Source: Owenia fusiformis
Lineage: Eukaryota; Annelida; Polychaeta; Sabellida; Oweniidae
Length of the DNA stretch: 64,000 bases
Direction: 5' to 3'
Assembly (NCBI GenBank): GCA_903813345.2
Contig: CAIIXF020000001.1
Span: 5,702,001-5,766,000, forward strand
Positions 11,811 through 22,098 of this stretch are shown in pieces. Each line of letters starts with the position of its first letter. Position 1 is the stretch's first letter. Below the pieces are notes generated by a model, which had not been told where the DNA came from, did no database searches, and saw only the letters and a list, made by a program, of their open reading frames with translations. A program made the translations under genes and the position numbers.

Positions 11811-12785
11811 CAGAATAATAGAGTAACAAGGCATTTAACATGCAAAATGTCACTACCAGCCATTTGTTGCAGATATAAACCATCAAACACCGTTCTAAAA
11901 AATATTGGAGACTTAACAATTGTCATCATTTGTGGTGATGACATAAAATCAAACCATTTCAGATTTATTTGAAATTGACCTTTATTATAAATCCTCATGA
12001 AGTCGTTCTTACTCCATAGGCCTCCATATTTTACATGAATTTTACACATGTCTCCTCTTATTTGTGGATATGAACTTTTATTATGTCACCACTGCAAGTG
12101 GTTCACCCAGTAGCCACATACATGTACTGAACTGCATGCAAATATTATAGGTTATCATATTCAGATGAAATGCATTTTAGAGTACATTGCAGAATGCAGA
12201 TATCAATTGATTTTTTTGATTCATGCCTTGCAAATCTACTAATTTCTTTTGAGATATATTTTAAGGATTGGATGGGTTTATGATGTATATTAAAGGCAGT
12301 ATCAGAGCTAGCAAGCTGGCAAGTAGCCAAGTGTTTCAGAATACTCTTGACGAAAATTGTTTCAATTTTAGAATATTTTGGGCTCATATCATTTTTTGTC
12401 GTGTCTATTTTCTAAGAATCCCCAAAGTGTATCCAGTACTTCATTTTAAGAAAACAGGATTTTTACAAATATGCATTCATTTATCTATAAATATGGTTAC
12501 CACATTTATCATTTGGGAGAATCTAAATATTTTTCCCCATTTTTGAAAGTGAAAGTTAAAAAACTTCACCAAATGATAACATATCATGGTCGTGGATTTG
12601 GTTTGTCAACAGCTGTACATGATGCCTGCTATTTCGTCACTCCCTATAGATCTGATTCTGCATTTAAATATTGAAGCAACAGTATTAAGTACTAAATCAT
12701 AGTACTAGGTACTTAATCATTTTGTATTATTTGAGCCTTGGAATGTCCAAATGGTCGCCCAAATTTGGAAAGGAGTATGGGAAGT
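11811..12785. other. No gene seen
   Basis: AT-rich sequence with several 60-90 codon frames on both strands. None has a splice context, domain or conserved-looking composition. Confidence 0.5.
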
Positions 12786-13275
12786 ATCGCAACAGATTTC
12801 AGACAGTCATATGTCAGATTTTGGCTATTTTCTGAGGATTTAAATAGGTGCAAATGTTAGGCCAATGCATTACCTCCAGGAAAAGCATTCATAGAGATGA
12901 TAAAATAATTTTCGACTTTGAGACGGGAAGATGCAAACAACCCACCAACATGTTTTTTCTGAAATGTCCTGATTTTCAACCCCTTCCACCCCTGCTTTTT
13001 CAATTTTTGTTGCATCAATTTGTTGCGTTTTGACACACAGTTAACCCCTTTAAAGAAATAATGCATTCCTTCAGGAGTTTTAAAGATATCCATTATGGGT
13101 GACCAAAATTAGGCTGAAAGCATGAGTTTTCCCTATGGGAAAATGACATGGGAAATATTGTTTTCCACTTTATCTAAAAGGAATTTCTTATTCCTTTAAA
13201 GGGGTTAAACTGTGTGTCAAAACGCAACATATTGATGGAGGACATGAAAGTGAAATTTGGAAGAAAGGAAACATG
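12786..13275. mobile_element. Rearranged copy of the palindromic element also found at 56640-57275
   Basis: From ATCGCAACAGATTTCAGACA through ACCTCCAGGAAAAGCATTCA, the CAACCCACC..ACATG phrase and TTGCGTTTTGACACACAG, this block follows one arm of the 56640-57275 palindrome. Only part of the second arm is present (about 13130-13240), so it looks internally deleted or truncated. The frames through it are repeat-derived. Confidence 0.7.
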
Positions 13276-13334
13276 ACATCATAAGATTGTCATGGTAAAA
13301 ATGCTTCGCTAGGTATGTAATACAGGGAGATATA

Positions 13335-13512
13335 CAGTAAAACTTGTGTATAGTGAACATTTTTTTGCCAAGAAAAAACGTTCACTGTAGGTAGGTGTTC
13401 ACTAGAGAGAGGGTAATTTATACAGAAGTCAGTGGACTATGTGCGTAGGAAGGGTGTCCACTAGGGATAGGTGTTCACTAGAGAGAGGTGTTCACTAAGA
13501 CAGGTTTTACTG
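13335..13512. mobile_element. Tc1/mariner-type MITE with CAGTAAAAC termini
   Basis: TA-CAGTAAAACTTGTGTATAGTG at the left and CACTAAGACAGGTTTTACTG-TA at the right are inverted and flanked by TA on both sides. The interior repeats GTTCACTAGAGAGAG-like phrases. At 178 bases it is non-autonomous. Confidence 0.75.
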
Positions 13513-13773
13513 TATATAAGATTACAAGGAAATTATAGGTAGGTCATTTGTGCATGATGCTTGGAATTTTGTCAGCCCCTATAGATCTGATTCTGCCTTT
13601 AATTACAAAATTTTAGTTTTTGGCTTGCATGGTTTAAAACTGGACCTATGACAGAGCTTTTGAAACATGCTAGGTTTGTTGAAAGACAGACATTTGGATG
13701 GAGGGACAGTTAAGTGAGTTATTGCAATAGGTAGATAGGTCACACCACATTCTTATTGTATGGATGTAAATGG

Positions 13774-13779
13774 TTTATT
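13774..13779 (-). terminator. Candidate polyadenylation signal for the FRA10AC1 transcript
   Basis: On the minus strand AATAAA lies 224 bases past the FRA10AC1 stop codon at 14003. Closer minus-strand signals were not seen. If the transcript is dicistronic, this signal would also end the PET100 message. Confidence 0.4.
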
Positions 13780-14002
13780 TGCCAAATAAACATTTCAAAA
13801 ATTTTACATCAAAATGGTTGGGGCTATATTCTGAACAATGTCTACATCATTATTATTATTGGTGGTAATTGTTACTAAAATAATTTACAATCAAGTAACT
13901 ATTGATCAGCTGGAACTATGTATTAAGTGGGATCTGGGAATAAACAAGTCCACAGATACTCTTCACACTTCAATAATTATTAAATATAAAGAGGAGCTCA
14001 AG

Positions 14003-14887
14003 TTACTGAAACAAGTCATTAAGATAATCATTCATTTCTTCCTCTCTTGATTTTTCCTCTTGTATTTTGACTGGGCCAGACCATATTGAAGTTATCTCCT
14101 GGCATTTGGGTGCTTCAGACTCCTTAGTGTTAGATATCTGAGGCTCAACCCATGTTGGACTGTAACGCCCACTCTCATGTCGATCTTTCTCTGAAGTTTT
14201 CATCTTTTTATGACTTTTCCTTTTAGTTACTTCTTTCTTTTTGTGATGATAGTTCAGTTTATATGAGCAGTCTGCACAAAGTCGCAATTTCACAAGAGCA
14301 TTTTTCTTTGTCCCTTTCTCTATATAACCAAAGTTCACCTCCCATGTCCTCAGACCTTCTTGCACCGTACACTTTTTATTTCCACATACGAACTGCCCTT
14401 TTCCTTCTATTACCTCCTTCTCTATGCACCATCTTAAAGCAACCTTATTTTCTTTATAGCGACTTAGATCACAGATGGCATATTCTTTGAAAAGTTTTGT
14501 ATAATATTTCTTAGCAAGTCTTCTATCCCATGTGTCATCAGCTTCACCTTCATCCTCATCCCAAAGGAACTGATGGTTTTCACGAATCACATCAATATCT
14601 CTTTTATCTTTACGTGTATCTCGATAAATGTCTTTCATAGAGCCACCATAATACTGTATATAATTGTTCACTAACTGTTTATGACGTGCAAATGCATCTA
14701 AAGATAAATTGTGGAATCTATGGATTTTTCCTTCCTCTTTATTGTACTGATCTGTTACTTCATGTTTGGAAGCTATGCCACTTGTTGAGTGCTTAGCTTT
14801 AGGGATCAGATCACTACGCTTTCTTTTTTTCCTTTCAATGTCACTATCATTTTCAAATTCAGACCCATAGTCTCCATTGTATGCCAT
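14003..14887 (-). CDS. FRA10AC1: FRA10AC1 homologue, complete and intronless
   Basis: One uninterrupted frame of 294 residues starts at the ATG complementary to 14885-14887 (MAYNGDYGSEFEND). I chose it because this N-terminus matches the start I recall for the human protein (about 315 residues). An upstream in-frame ATG at 14992 would only translate PET100 sequence and spacer in another frame. Family hallmarks in order: RFHNLSLDAFARH and YYGG (residues about 56-81), DVIRENHQFLW, WDRRLAKKYY.KLFKEY, the CGNKKC..CADC cysteine pairs around WEVNFGYIEKG (a likely zinc-binding knuckle), LNYHHKKKE, a basic tail, and a C-terminal EEEMNDYLNDLFQ motif. It is a nuclear protein linked to spliceosome-associated complexes in animals. 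Vertebrate genes have many exons, whereas this one has none. Its start lies 65 bases after the PET100 stop on the same strand. Confidence 0.92.
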   Translation of the reverse strand: MAYNGDYGSEFENDSDIERKKRKRSDLIPKAKHSTSGIASKHEVTDQYNKEEGKIHRFHNLSLDAFARHKQLVNNYIQYYGGSMKDIYRDTRKDKRDIDVIRENHQFLWDEDEGEADDTWDRRLAKKYYTKLFKEYAICDLSRYKENKVALRWCIEKEVIEGKGQFVCGNKKCTVQEGLRTWEVNFGYIEKGTKKNALVKLRLCADCSYKLNYHHKKKEVTKRKSHKKMKTSEKDRHESGRYSPTWVEPQISNTKESEAPKCQEITSIWSGPVKIQEEKSREEEMNDYLNDLFQ

Positions 14888-14952
14888 TTTTGAAAAATAA
14901 ATTTCAAATAAAATATGGAGATGATAGATGATAGAGTACTTGGGTGCAAATT

Positions 14953-16901
14953 CTACTCCAATTTGTTTTCTTCCTGGAATTTTTTCTCCCAATCTGCTTC
15001 TCGCTTTTTCTCCATTATTTCAATACACTTCTGAAGCTTCACTCTCTGAAACAGATTTAAAAAAGAAAATGTACATATATTTAGATGCAGGAAGCAACAT
15101 GAACATTTGGTAATCTTAAGTTAATAAAAACAATCTATGATAAATAATATCAGAAATTCATCATGTCATCTATCCCTGATCCTCTATGTTAGTTTCAAAG
15201 CACAGTGCTATAACCTTCTATGTAAATGATAAGTTATTAATATTACTGATTATTGCAGGATTCATACTTTTACAAGTAGCAGGAAAATTCAATTATATAT
15301 GTATATATATTACACGGCTTTGTATAAAAAACTTTGTACGTCATACCCACATACCAAGGTACGACAGGAGATTGAATAAGCTTAATATTTTAATAAAAAT
15401 TGAACCCTTCAAAGACTGTATCATGCACCATGTCTATGGGTAAGAGGTACAAGGTTTATTATACAAAGCCATATTACACTTACATTTTCTACACTATCTC
15501 CATGAAACAGTTCTTTCTGAAAGAAAAAATAGCATTTTTAATAATGTAATAATATAAGATCTATTTGCCAAGCTAAAGTACTTCATCAATCTTATGGGAT
15601 GCTCCCTTATTGACATTATTTAATAATAGGACTGAATCCTGAGAATAATATTTGAACACTTTTATCAGAGAATCCCAAGCCAACCAATCTGCAGTCTTTA
15701 CAGTGCTAGTGCACAAGTTACTTTATTTTTTCTTTCTGAGCAATATTCCTGACAACATTGATATGATTGGTAACAGTATAATATTCCAATAATAAATAAT
15801 TATAAATCTATATGATGATATCAGTTAAGTGATTTTTACACTGAGCACCAAAGACACTGGGATTAAAAAGAGCTTTCTATATGAAGAAAAGAATAATTTT
15901 ATACTTAATATTTAAAGAATTTGGGAAATAATCATGTGATAAAGGTCCATGTGCAGTATGGCAAGTGATTTTAGACTGTCATATCTTTCACCATGAGTAC
16001 TTTCTGGGCATAAATACAATGTTTTTTTATTAAAACAATGTTTTGTTTCAAGTGAAGTACCCATGATGATAAAAATATCAATCGAACATTTCGAAAAATT
16101 ACGAATAGGGACCCCATGTCAACAATTTTTTCAAAATGTTGAACATATTTACTAAAACGAGGATCTCCCTTTTCTGATTTTTATTGCATGAAAAGATCAC
16201 TTAAAAAGGGTTCTAAAACTTCTTCAAAAGTAGAATGGTATTTAAAGTCTAGTTTTGAAGATATCAATTTCCGATGACCAAAATTATGCTGAAAACAATA
16301 GCACAAGTTTTCCCTATGGGAATATAACATATGTGGTTTTTAACTTTAACACATTTCAATACCAATCCCCTTTTCAGAAGTTGTAAATATAGTGTAGAAG
16401 AAACTTTTTATATGGCTAAATCGTGAAAAACGAGATCCTCTTTTTAGAAAATAAGCCTAACATTTTTTAAAAAGTGCCCAGATGGGGACCTAAACCATAA
16501 TTTTCAGAGAGTTGGATTGATATTTTACTATCACTGGAACTTCACTTGAAAGAAAACATATTGTTTTTATATTTATATTTATTATTACAATATTTATGGG
16601 AAATGAGATAATTTATGCTTGAAGAAGACTAGATACTGACAAAGTATCATTTCTGTCATTATTACACTTTGACTTTAATTAGCTCTAGAGCTTCCAATTC
16701 TAGGCTGTTTCAAATCTAAAAAATTCTCAGTCATCCCCAACGCCCTCCCCCTTCTGACGCCAATGTATAGTATGGATATAGGATGAATTATAACAAACTA
16801 CACAATATACATACTCTTTTAGACATCATCCAAGACTCAAAGGACTCTGGCTGATTGAAATACCAAAACAAGGTTACTGGAAATGTCATGTAACATCCCA
16901 T
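14953..16901 (-). CDS. PET100: PET100, cytochrome c oxidase assembly factor (three coding exons seen)
   Basis: The exons are complement(16815-16901), (15484-15516) and (14953-15045). All are in phase 0 with clean CAG acceptors and GTATGT/GTAAGT donors, giving 70 residues. The first exon reads M..YMTFPVTLFWYFNQPESFE and the second KELFHGDSVEN. The last is a charged helix, IEIMEKKREADWEKKF. This matches the PET100 pattern of a short N-terminus, one transmembrane segment (TFPV.LFW..NQ), then a basic coiled tail. PET100 helps assemble complex IV at the mitochondrial inner membrane. In other animals about nine residues (MGxKLExFR type) precede this point, so a short upstream coding or leader exon may be missing. 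A frame ending CAG|GTAACC at about 17462-17517 splices in phase but does not resemble it. FRA10AC1 begins in what should be this gene's 3' UTR. Confidence 0.8.
15950..16620. repeat. Old degenerate repeat in PET100 intron 1
   Basis: Phrases such as TGGCAAGTGATTTTAGACTG and ACAGTTCACTTG..-like CAAGTGAAGT occur in both orientations. A related block with TGGCAAATGATTTAAGACAG lies at about 36390-36800. Ends are not definable by eye. Confidence 0.4.
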
Positions 16902-16938
16902 CTGAAATAAAAGTTAAATTTTATGATTACTCAATTCA

Positions 16939-17347
16939 CTATAGTCAAAACAGTAATGTTTGTGAGTACTTTGAATTTAAAAAATAAGAATTTAAAAAAT
17001 AAGCAATCAAATTACCAAATTGAAACAATTTATGTAAAAATAGAAACATTTATATTTATCCTAACTTTTGTATAGTTTTGTTTGTTTTCTAGTTTAGCTA
17101 TCATATCTGTGTCCTCTTATATTTTGATACTTCTCTGCCATGTTATTTTTGGAAAAATTAACATGGCTGAAACTCCCAAAATTACAAAAGGCCACAGCTT
17201 TGCTGCACATTATACATTACTATCTGAAATATACAAAAGTTAGGATAAATATAAATGTTTCTATTTTTACATAAATTGTTTCAATTGGTCATTTGATTGC
17301 TTATTTTTTAAATTCAAAGTACTCACAAACATTACTGTTTTGACTAT
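16939..17347. mobile_element. Foldback element with near-perfect arms
   Basis: About 130 bases at 16939-17072 (TATAGTCAAAACAGTAATGT to CCTAACTTTTGTA) return inverted at 17232-17347. The loop is about 160 bases. There is a 14-base internal duplication in the left arm (AAGAATTTAAAAAAT). It sits just upstream of PET100 exon 2, inside the presumed leader intron. Confidence 0.75.
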
Positions 17348-17739
17348 AAATAGCATCTTAAAATCGTAAAATGTTCTAGGAAGTGGCCCACCCTCAAAAA
17401 TATGCTGAATTTTCAAAATGCCGTTCTGCCATTTTGAAATCTGTCACGAGTAAATAAGGTTACCTGATGTTGCTTTCTGGGAGTCAATCCTTCTTGGATC
17501 ACAAACATGGCGATTCATGAAAACATTCGTTTGATTTGGTAGGAATTTATCCATCATTTGCAGGTATGAAGCTTTGGATTCATTTATTGTGCTACTTAAA
17601 GTCAATGGGAATTATTTTTCTTCCGCTTGGGAGAGTTTGAGACACGAAACTTAGAATTTAGCTCATTGTGCCAACTTTTGAGGGTTGAGATTTATTTTTG
17701 CACCCCACTTTAAGGTGTACAGCTGGAAAATAACATTTT

Positions 17740-18840
17740 GGTAAAAAATTGCTATACCAGCACATGTTATTTTCTGGTACAAAATAAAGTATAAAGGCAT
17801 GTGTCAATTTCCTTGCTTTTTTCAGGAAAGTATCATTACATTGTCTTCTTTTATAATATCTGGGAGGAGTTCAATGGGAACTCCAGGAAATTCTGATATT
17901 TCACACTTTCTATTTTTCCAAATTTTCTTTCAAAGTTTCCAGACAACACAGAAGCTACCATTGACTTAACCAAACCCGTCTGGCCCAGTAATCTACTCCC
18001 GATTCTGAATTGTCGTAGATCTAGGGCCAGACAAGGTCCAATGCAAAAAAGGGGATATTTACTCCGGAAAAAACACACTGCTGAATCATCACTTATTATT
18101 CATTCCCTATTAGCCATCCAACCAAAACATCGGGTACCATGTAAACCCAAGTATTTATTTGAAATAAAGAGAACATAACTTACGCGTTAATGTGGTGTTT
18201 TGTTTGTTATATTGATGTTGAAATGGGCACAACATTTCGTCAATATTTTGTCAGTTCTCCGCACCGAATAAAGTCACGTAATACGAGTGTGACGCGATAA
18301 TTTTTAAACTTTCATGGAACGAAAATACATTTCCCGGGAATCAATACATTCCAAATATTACGATTTGTTCAGCAGATTTGTTATCAAAACATAGATTACT
18401 TTATAAAACAGACGTGTCTGTGTTGTATTTAAACTGGAAAGAAATATGGTGGGCATTAAATACGATTTTTCAATTTGTTGAACTGACGGAATGTAGTACT
18501 GAACGAAATAAGCAGCCAAGACTTCTCGATATTCTACGAGATCACGAACAGATTGCAGAAGAATTTTTCTTTTTGCTGCGTTTAGACGTTTCGTTCTTAT
18601 TTATTAGCCGTCATCCAGCGATGGAAACCTAATATAAATACAAAGTTTGATACAAGGAACAAACACGTAAGTGATTTTTATGATGTTTATTCATTTATCA
18701 GCACGTATTATACATTGAAAAACCAGTGTGTTTTTTCCGGAGTAAATACCCCATTTTTTGCATTGGATCGAGTCTGGCCCAGATCTACGACGTCAGGAGT
18801 AGATAACTGGGCCAGACGGGTTTGGTTACCATTGACTTAC
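17740..18840. repeat. Composite foldback block upstream of PET100
   Basis: The stretch 17945-18075 returns inverted at about 18725-18838. Landmarks are TTTTTTCCGGAGTAAATA, GTCTGGCCC, AGATCTACGAC and TGGGCCAGACGGGTTTGG. The outer left part (17760-17940), with CACATGTTATTTTCTGGTAC, is shared with 23515-23710. The 640-base spacer includes an 84-codon frame with no recognisable protein and a CG-containing patch near 18240-18310 that could hold a promoter. Confidence 0.6.
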
Positions 18841-19249
18841 TCGAGTCTCTAGCCAATACTTGGCTAGAGGGGATTTCATCTGGAATACTGTGAACTCCAT
18901 TTGAAAAAAGCTGGCCGCCGTGTCATAATTTTATTGAATATTTTAAAAATCACCAGATAAATAAATCATTAATCAAAACGGACCCCGCTCAGCTCCTTAA
19001 TGAGATCATGGGCTAGTGATCTAGTTGAAAGCCCATGATGAGATATGACATGATTTCATCAGGATTTCGTCTAAAATTAAAACAAAATGGCTCCAAGAAA
19101 AATGGTGATGTTCGAAAACTGGACAAAATGTTGTTAATGTCTGATATTAGTAACTGGCTGTAAATTCTAAGTTAGCGATCCAGAAGATGTGAACTAATAC
19201 ACTGATCACTTTATTTGTGTTTTGGAATTTTTGGTGAGGTAATAAGACC

Positions 19250-19545
19250 AAAACTCGCAATTCAAATTGCTGCCCTGTCAACCCTCACGCATTAGGCGTG
19301 ATTGTCACGCATTTGCTGGAAAGATAGAAATCACGCATCAATTTAGCGTGTATGATCAAATATCACGCATTTTTATGATCAAATATCACGCAAATCACGC
19401 ATTTTGCTGAAATTTTAAAAATCATTTTTTGTGAAATGCCGATACGGTAAAATACTGAACGGCGAAAAAAAGCGAACGCATTCCGTTCAGTCTTTGCACG
19501 CGATTGCCGTTTATGTCACGCATTTGGTACAAAATATGTGTACAG
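19250..19545. repeat. Cluster of TCACGCAT motifs
   Basis: At least eight copies of TCACGCAT/TCACGCAA occur with variable spacing, including a doubled ATGATCAAATATCACGCA. The same motif resumes at 20274 after the inserted elements, so later transposons split the cluster. Confidence 0.7.
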
Positions 19546-19546
19546 A

Positions 19547-19990
19547 CAGTGCTTGAGCAAAGCTCCATTTTTCTGCTGGTCATACGGACTGCCAATTTTG
19601 GGCATTTTTGATACTTCCGGTATTTCGGCCAATCAAATTCCTGGAGACATATACCCTAGCTGTTTCCTCGAGAAACTGATTTTAGACCAATCAAAATCTT
19701 CGAATTATATCATGTTAAATTACTCGCTTTAGCGAAAACGGAGAGGAAACTAAAAATGAAATTTCGTAAACTTTTTCATCAAATTGATGATTCAGAATCA
19801 TTGTATTCAAGGTAAGCAAATTGTACTTAAAGAAGCTACTTCGTTTTTGTGCCGGACATTCATAAGTTGGGGTAATCTGAGATATGGTGTCCATGCCGGT
19901 CAAATTGACCATCAGTTTTTAAACTCAGCTGGTCCGTTCTATGAATCTGTCAGTCATGACCGACGGACCGACGCTTAGTTCAAGCACTGT
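19547..19990. mobile_element. Short element with CAGTGCTTGA / TCAAGCACTG ends
   Basis: It begins CAGTGCTTGAGCAAAGC and ends GCTTAGTTCAAGCACTG. The flanks TGTACAGA and TGTACAGT are similar, which could be a hAT-like 8-base duplication, but the right flank overlaps the end of the adjacent Tc1-like element. No transposase frame. Confidence 0.5.
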
Positions 19991-19993
19991 GTA

Positions 19994-20269
19994 CAGTGGG
20001 GGACAAAAATAAAACTCAACGTTCACAAGTTGTCACAATGAGCTTATTTCAAATTGAATATTCACATGTTATGCCGACTCTTCAAATGTTGAGGTGATTA
20101 TTATTCAACTTTTGAAGTTCTTATTTGTCATTAGGGACACAAATTCCACTATATTTGGACTTACTAAGACGGAGAAAATAGAGCACTGAATACGCCGAGG
20201 TAAGAATTTATTACATGTGCGACAGCATGTAATTTTCATAGCTTTTGCAATTCTTTATGATCCCCACTG
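19994..20269. mobile_element. Tc1/mariner-like MITE, complete copy
   Basis: The left end is TA-CAGTGGGGGACAAAAATAA and the right end CCCCACTG-TA, with TA flanks at 19992-19993 and 20270-20271. The right 100 bases match the fragment at 1-101. Confidence 0.7.
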
Positions 20270-20337
20270 TAAATCACGCATTTGTTTCGAAAATATTCAA
20301 ACCTTCTGATTGAAAAACTGATTTCAGACTTGAAGTA

Positions 20338-21399
20338 CAGTTGGGGACATAAATAAATGACAGGTGGATTTGCTGAAGTGAGGATTTCCCATGTTAAAAA
20401 TAAGAGAATTTACAAGAGGCCATAAATCAGTGGATGAGATTATACAAAATGTAAGATATACAAATTTTAAGGGATATGTATCTAGACAATATTTGAAATT
20501 ATGGGCTTTCAGACCACCATACTACTTTTTTCAAGGCCTGACTGCGCCGCTAACATGCTAAATATAAGAGTTAGCTGACGTTTGGGAGTCTGACTTACCT
20601 TCTAAAGGTTAGAACCCGAATCTTAATGAAACCATATCACCTTTGTTGCGTCGATGATGATGCATAAACATAGCATTTGATAGAAATTAGCGTAAATGCT
20701 TTTCCGACTTTTTCATTTTTCATCAATGTTGACTTCCGGGAAGGCGTTGTAGTTATCACGAAATAACGCATTGACCCTTGAACTTTACTTTGTTGACGTG
20801 TCAACCAAGCATGTCTGGTGTGAAAATTAAAAGAATATTAAGCAATGTTCTACATCCGCCAAGCTAAGTGAAGTAGTCAATATTTAAAATTACCAATTTC
20901 AAGTGAAGTACGCAACGAACGAAACTGCGTGATCTACACTCCCACTATTGGTCTGAATGAAATGCTACGTAGAAATATGAGCCGTCTGCTGTATTAGTCG
21001 ATTAATAGAGTAAGACCTGTTGGTGATGCTTTATAATTTAGACCAAAACATTGAAGAACGAACCTGTAAATCGTGAAAACAACGAACAAATATTCGGTTT
21101 TCACATATGTTCGATAATTTTTCGTATTGAAACTTCCGGAACTTACAAGGAAATCATTCATTTTCTCGATCCATGATTTACCTCTTGGATGTTGTGGCAA
21201 ATGCTCCATGGTTGACGGAACAAAGGTGATATGGTTTCATTAAGATTCGGGTTCTAACCTTTAGAAGGTAAGTCAGACTCCCAAACGTCAGCTAACTCTT
21301 ATATTTAGCATGTTAGCGGCGCAGTCAGGCCTTGAAAAAAGTAGTAATTAGGAAATGGTGATCGAAAATCGACCTGTCATTTATTTTTGTCCCCAACTG
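20338..21399. mobile_element. 1.06-kb Tc1/mariner-like foldback element with double inverted arms
   Basis: The outer termini are TA-CAGTTGGGGACATAAATAA and its inverse TTATTTTTGTCCCCAACTG-TA. Inside, about 130 bases at 20519-20647 return inverted at 21218-21347; landmarks are CAAGGCCTGACTGCGCCGC and GTTAGAACCCGAATCTTAAT. The core is AT-rich with no transposase, although a 71-codon frame is present. It shares a TACGCAACGAACGAAA phrase with the element at 2868-3336. Confidence 0.75.
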
Positions 21400-21857
21400 T
21401 ACCTTCCAAATCTTATGCTAGATCTATGTACTAATCTTAGTAACAACACAATTTATGATTACCTTAAATATTTCTAAAGCCCAATTCCCCATTGCTTGAT
21501 ATATATCGTAAAGACTAGAAGATGATGAATTTTATTTTATTTCATAATGAAAACTCCACAGATGGCGCTGTTGAAAAGGCAGATGTATGATTGACTGAAA
21601 TAATGTTTTATCGATGCCATCCCGAGCTGTAGAACAGAATTTAAATTTTATTTGGTTTATCTTATATATACATAATTCTATAAAAATTATGAAACCGTAC
21701 AGGTTGCTTCAAATATCATGTTGATCTTGAAAGGGATCTTGAGTTTGAAATCTAGTGAAACATGTTTAAAATCCGAATAGATGGCGGAAAAAGTGGTCAG
21801 AATGCCGGGGTCAGAATATGGATTATTAAATCATATGTAATTTTAGGTACATATATA
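21400..21857. other. Upstream flank of NOP2; no further feature seen
   Basis: AT-rich, with a GATGGCGG(A) motif at 21780-21787 that resembles the YY1-type element common at ribosome-biogenesis promoters. No TATA box can be assigned. Confidence 0.35.
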
Positions 21858-22040
21858 TTTTTTTAACAACGGAAATACACGAACAAACAAATTGTACCAA
21901 GTTAGGATCCTAAAGATGGCTATGTGCAAATAAAGTAAACGTTTACCACCCTTGTTAGTTTCGTTCAGTGTAAATATACCTCGCTATAACCAACTTAGTA
22001 CAATTTGTTTGTTCGTGTATTTCCGTTGTTAAAAAAAACA
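21858..22040. repeat. Inverted repeat immediately before the NOP2 start codon
   Basis: About 50 bases around AACAACGGAAATACACGAAC at 21865-21912 return inverted at 21990-22040 as GTTCGTGTATTTCCGTTGTT with only one or two mismatches. The loop of about 80 bases is not obviously a gene. The second arm ends about 60 bases before the NOP2 ATG, so it may be transcribed in the 5' UTR. Confidence 0.8.
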
Positions 22041-22098
22041 CACGTGAAAATCCAAAATATTAATATATCATTCGTTTACTCAAATAGAGAAAGAGAAA

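Noticed and set aside
14263-14490. 75-codon plus-strand frame
   Set aside because: It is antisense shadow of the FRA10AC1 coding sequence.
17462-17517. Possible PET100 first coding exon (MFVIQEGLTPRKQHQ, donor CAG|GTAACC)
   Set aside because: It splices in phase but does not resemble the short MGxKLExFR leader expected of PET100. It may be a leader exon, so I did not add it to the coding model.
18378-18632. 84-codon frame MLSKHRLLYKTDVS..
   Set aside because: It is a single unspliced frame between two inverted repeat arms, with no matching family and no conserved neighbours. Kept only as part of the foldback block.
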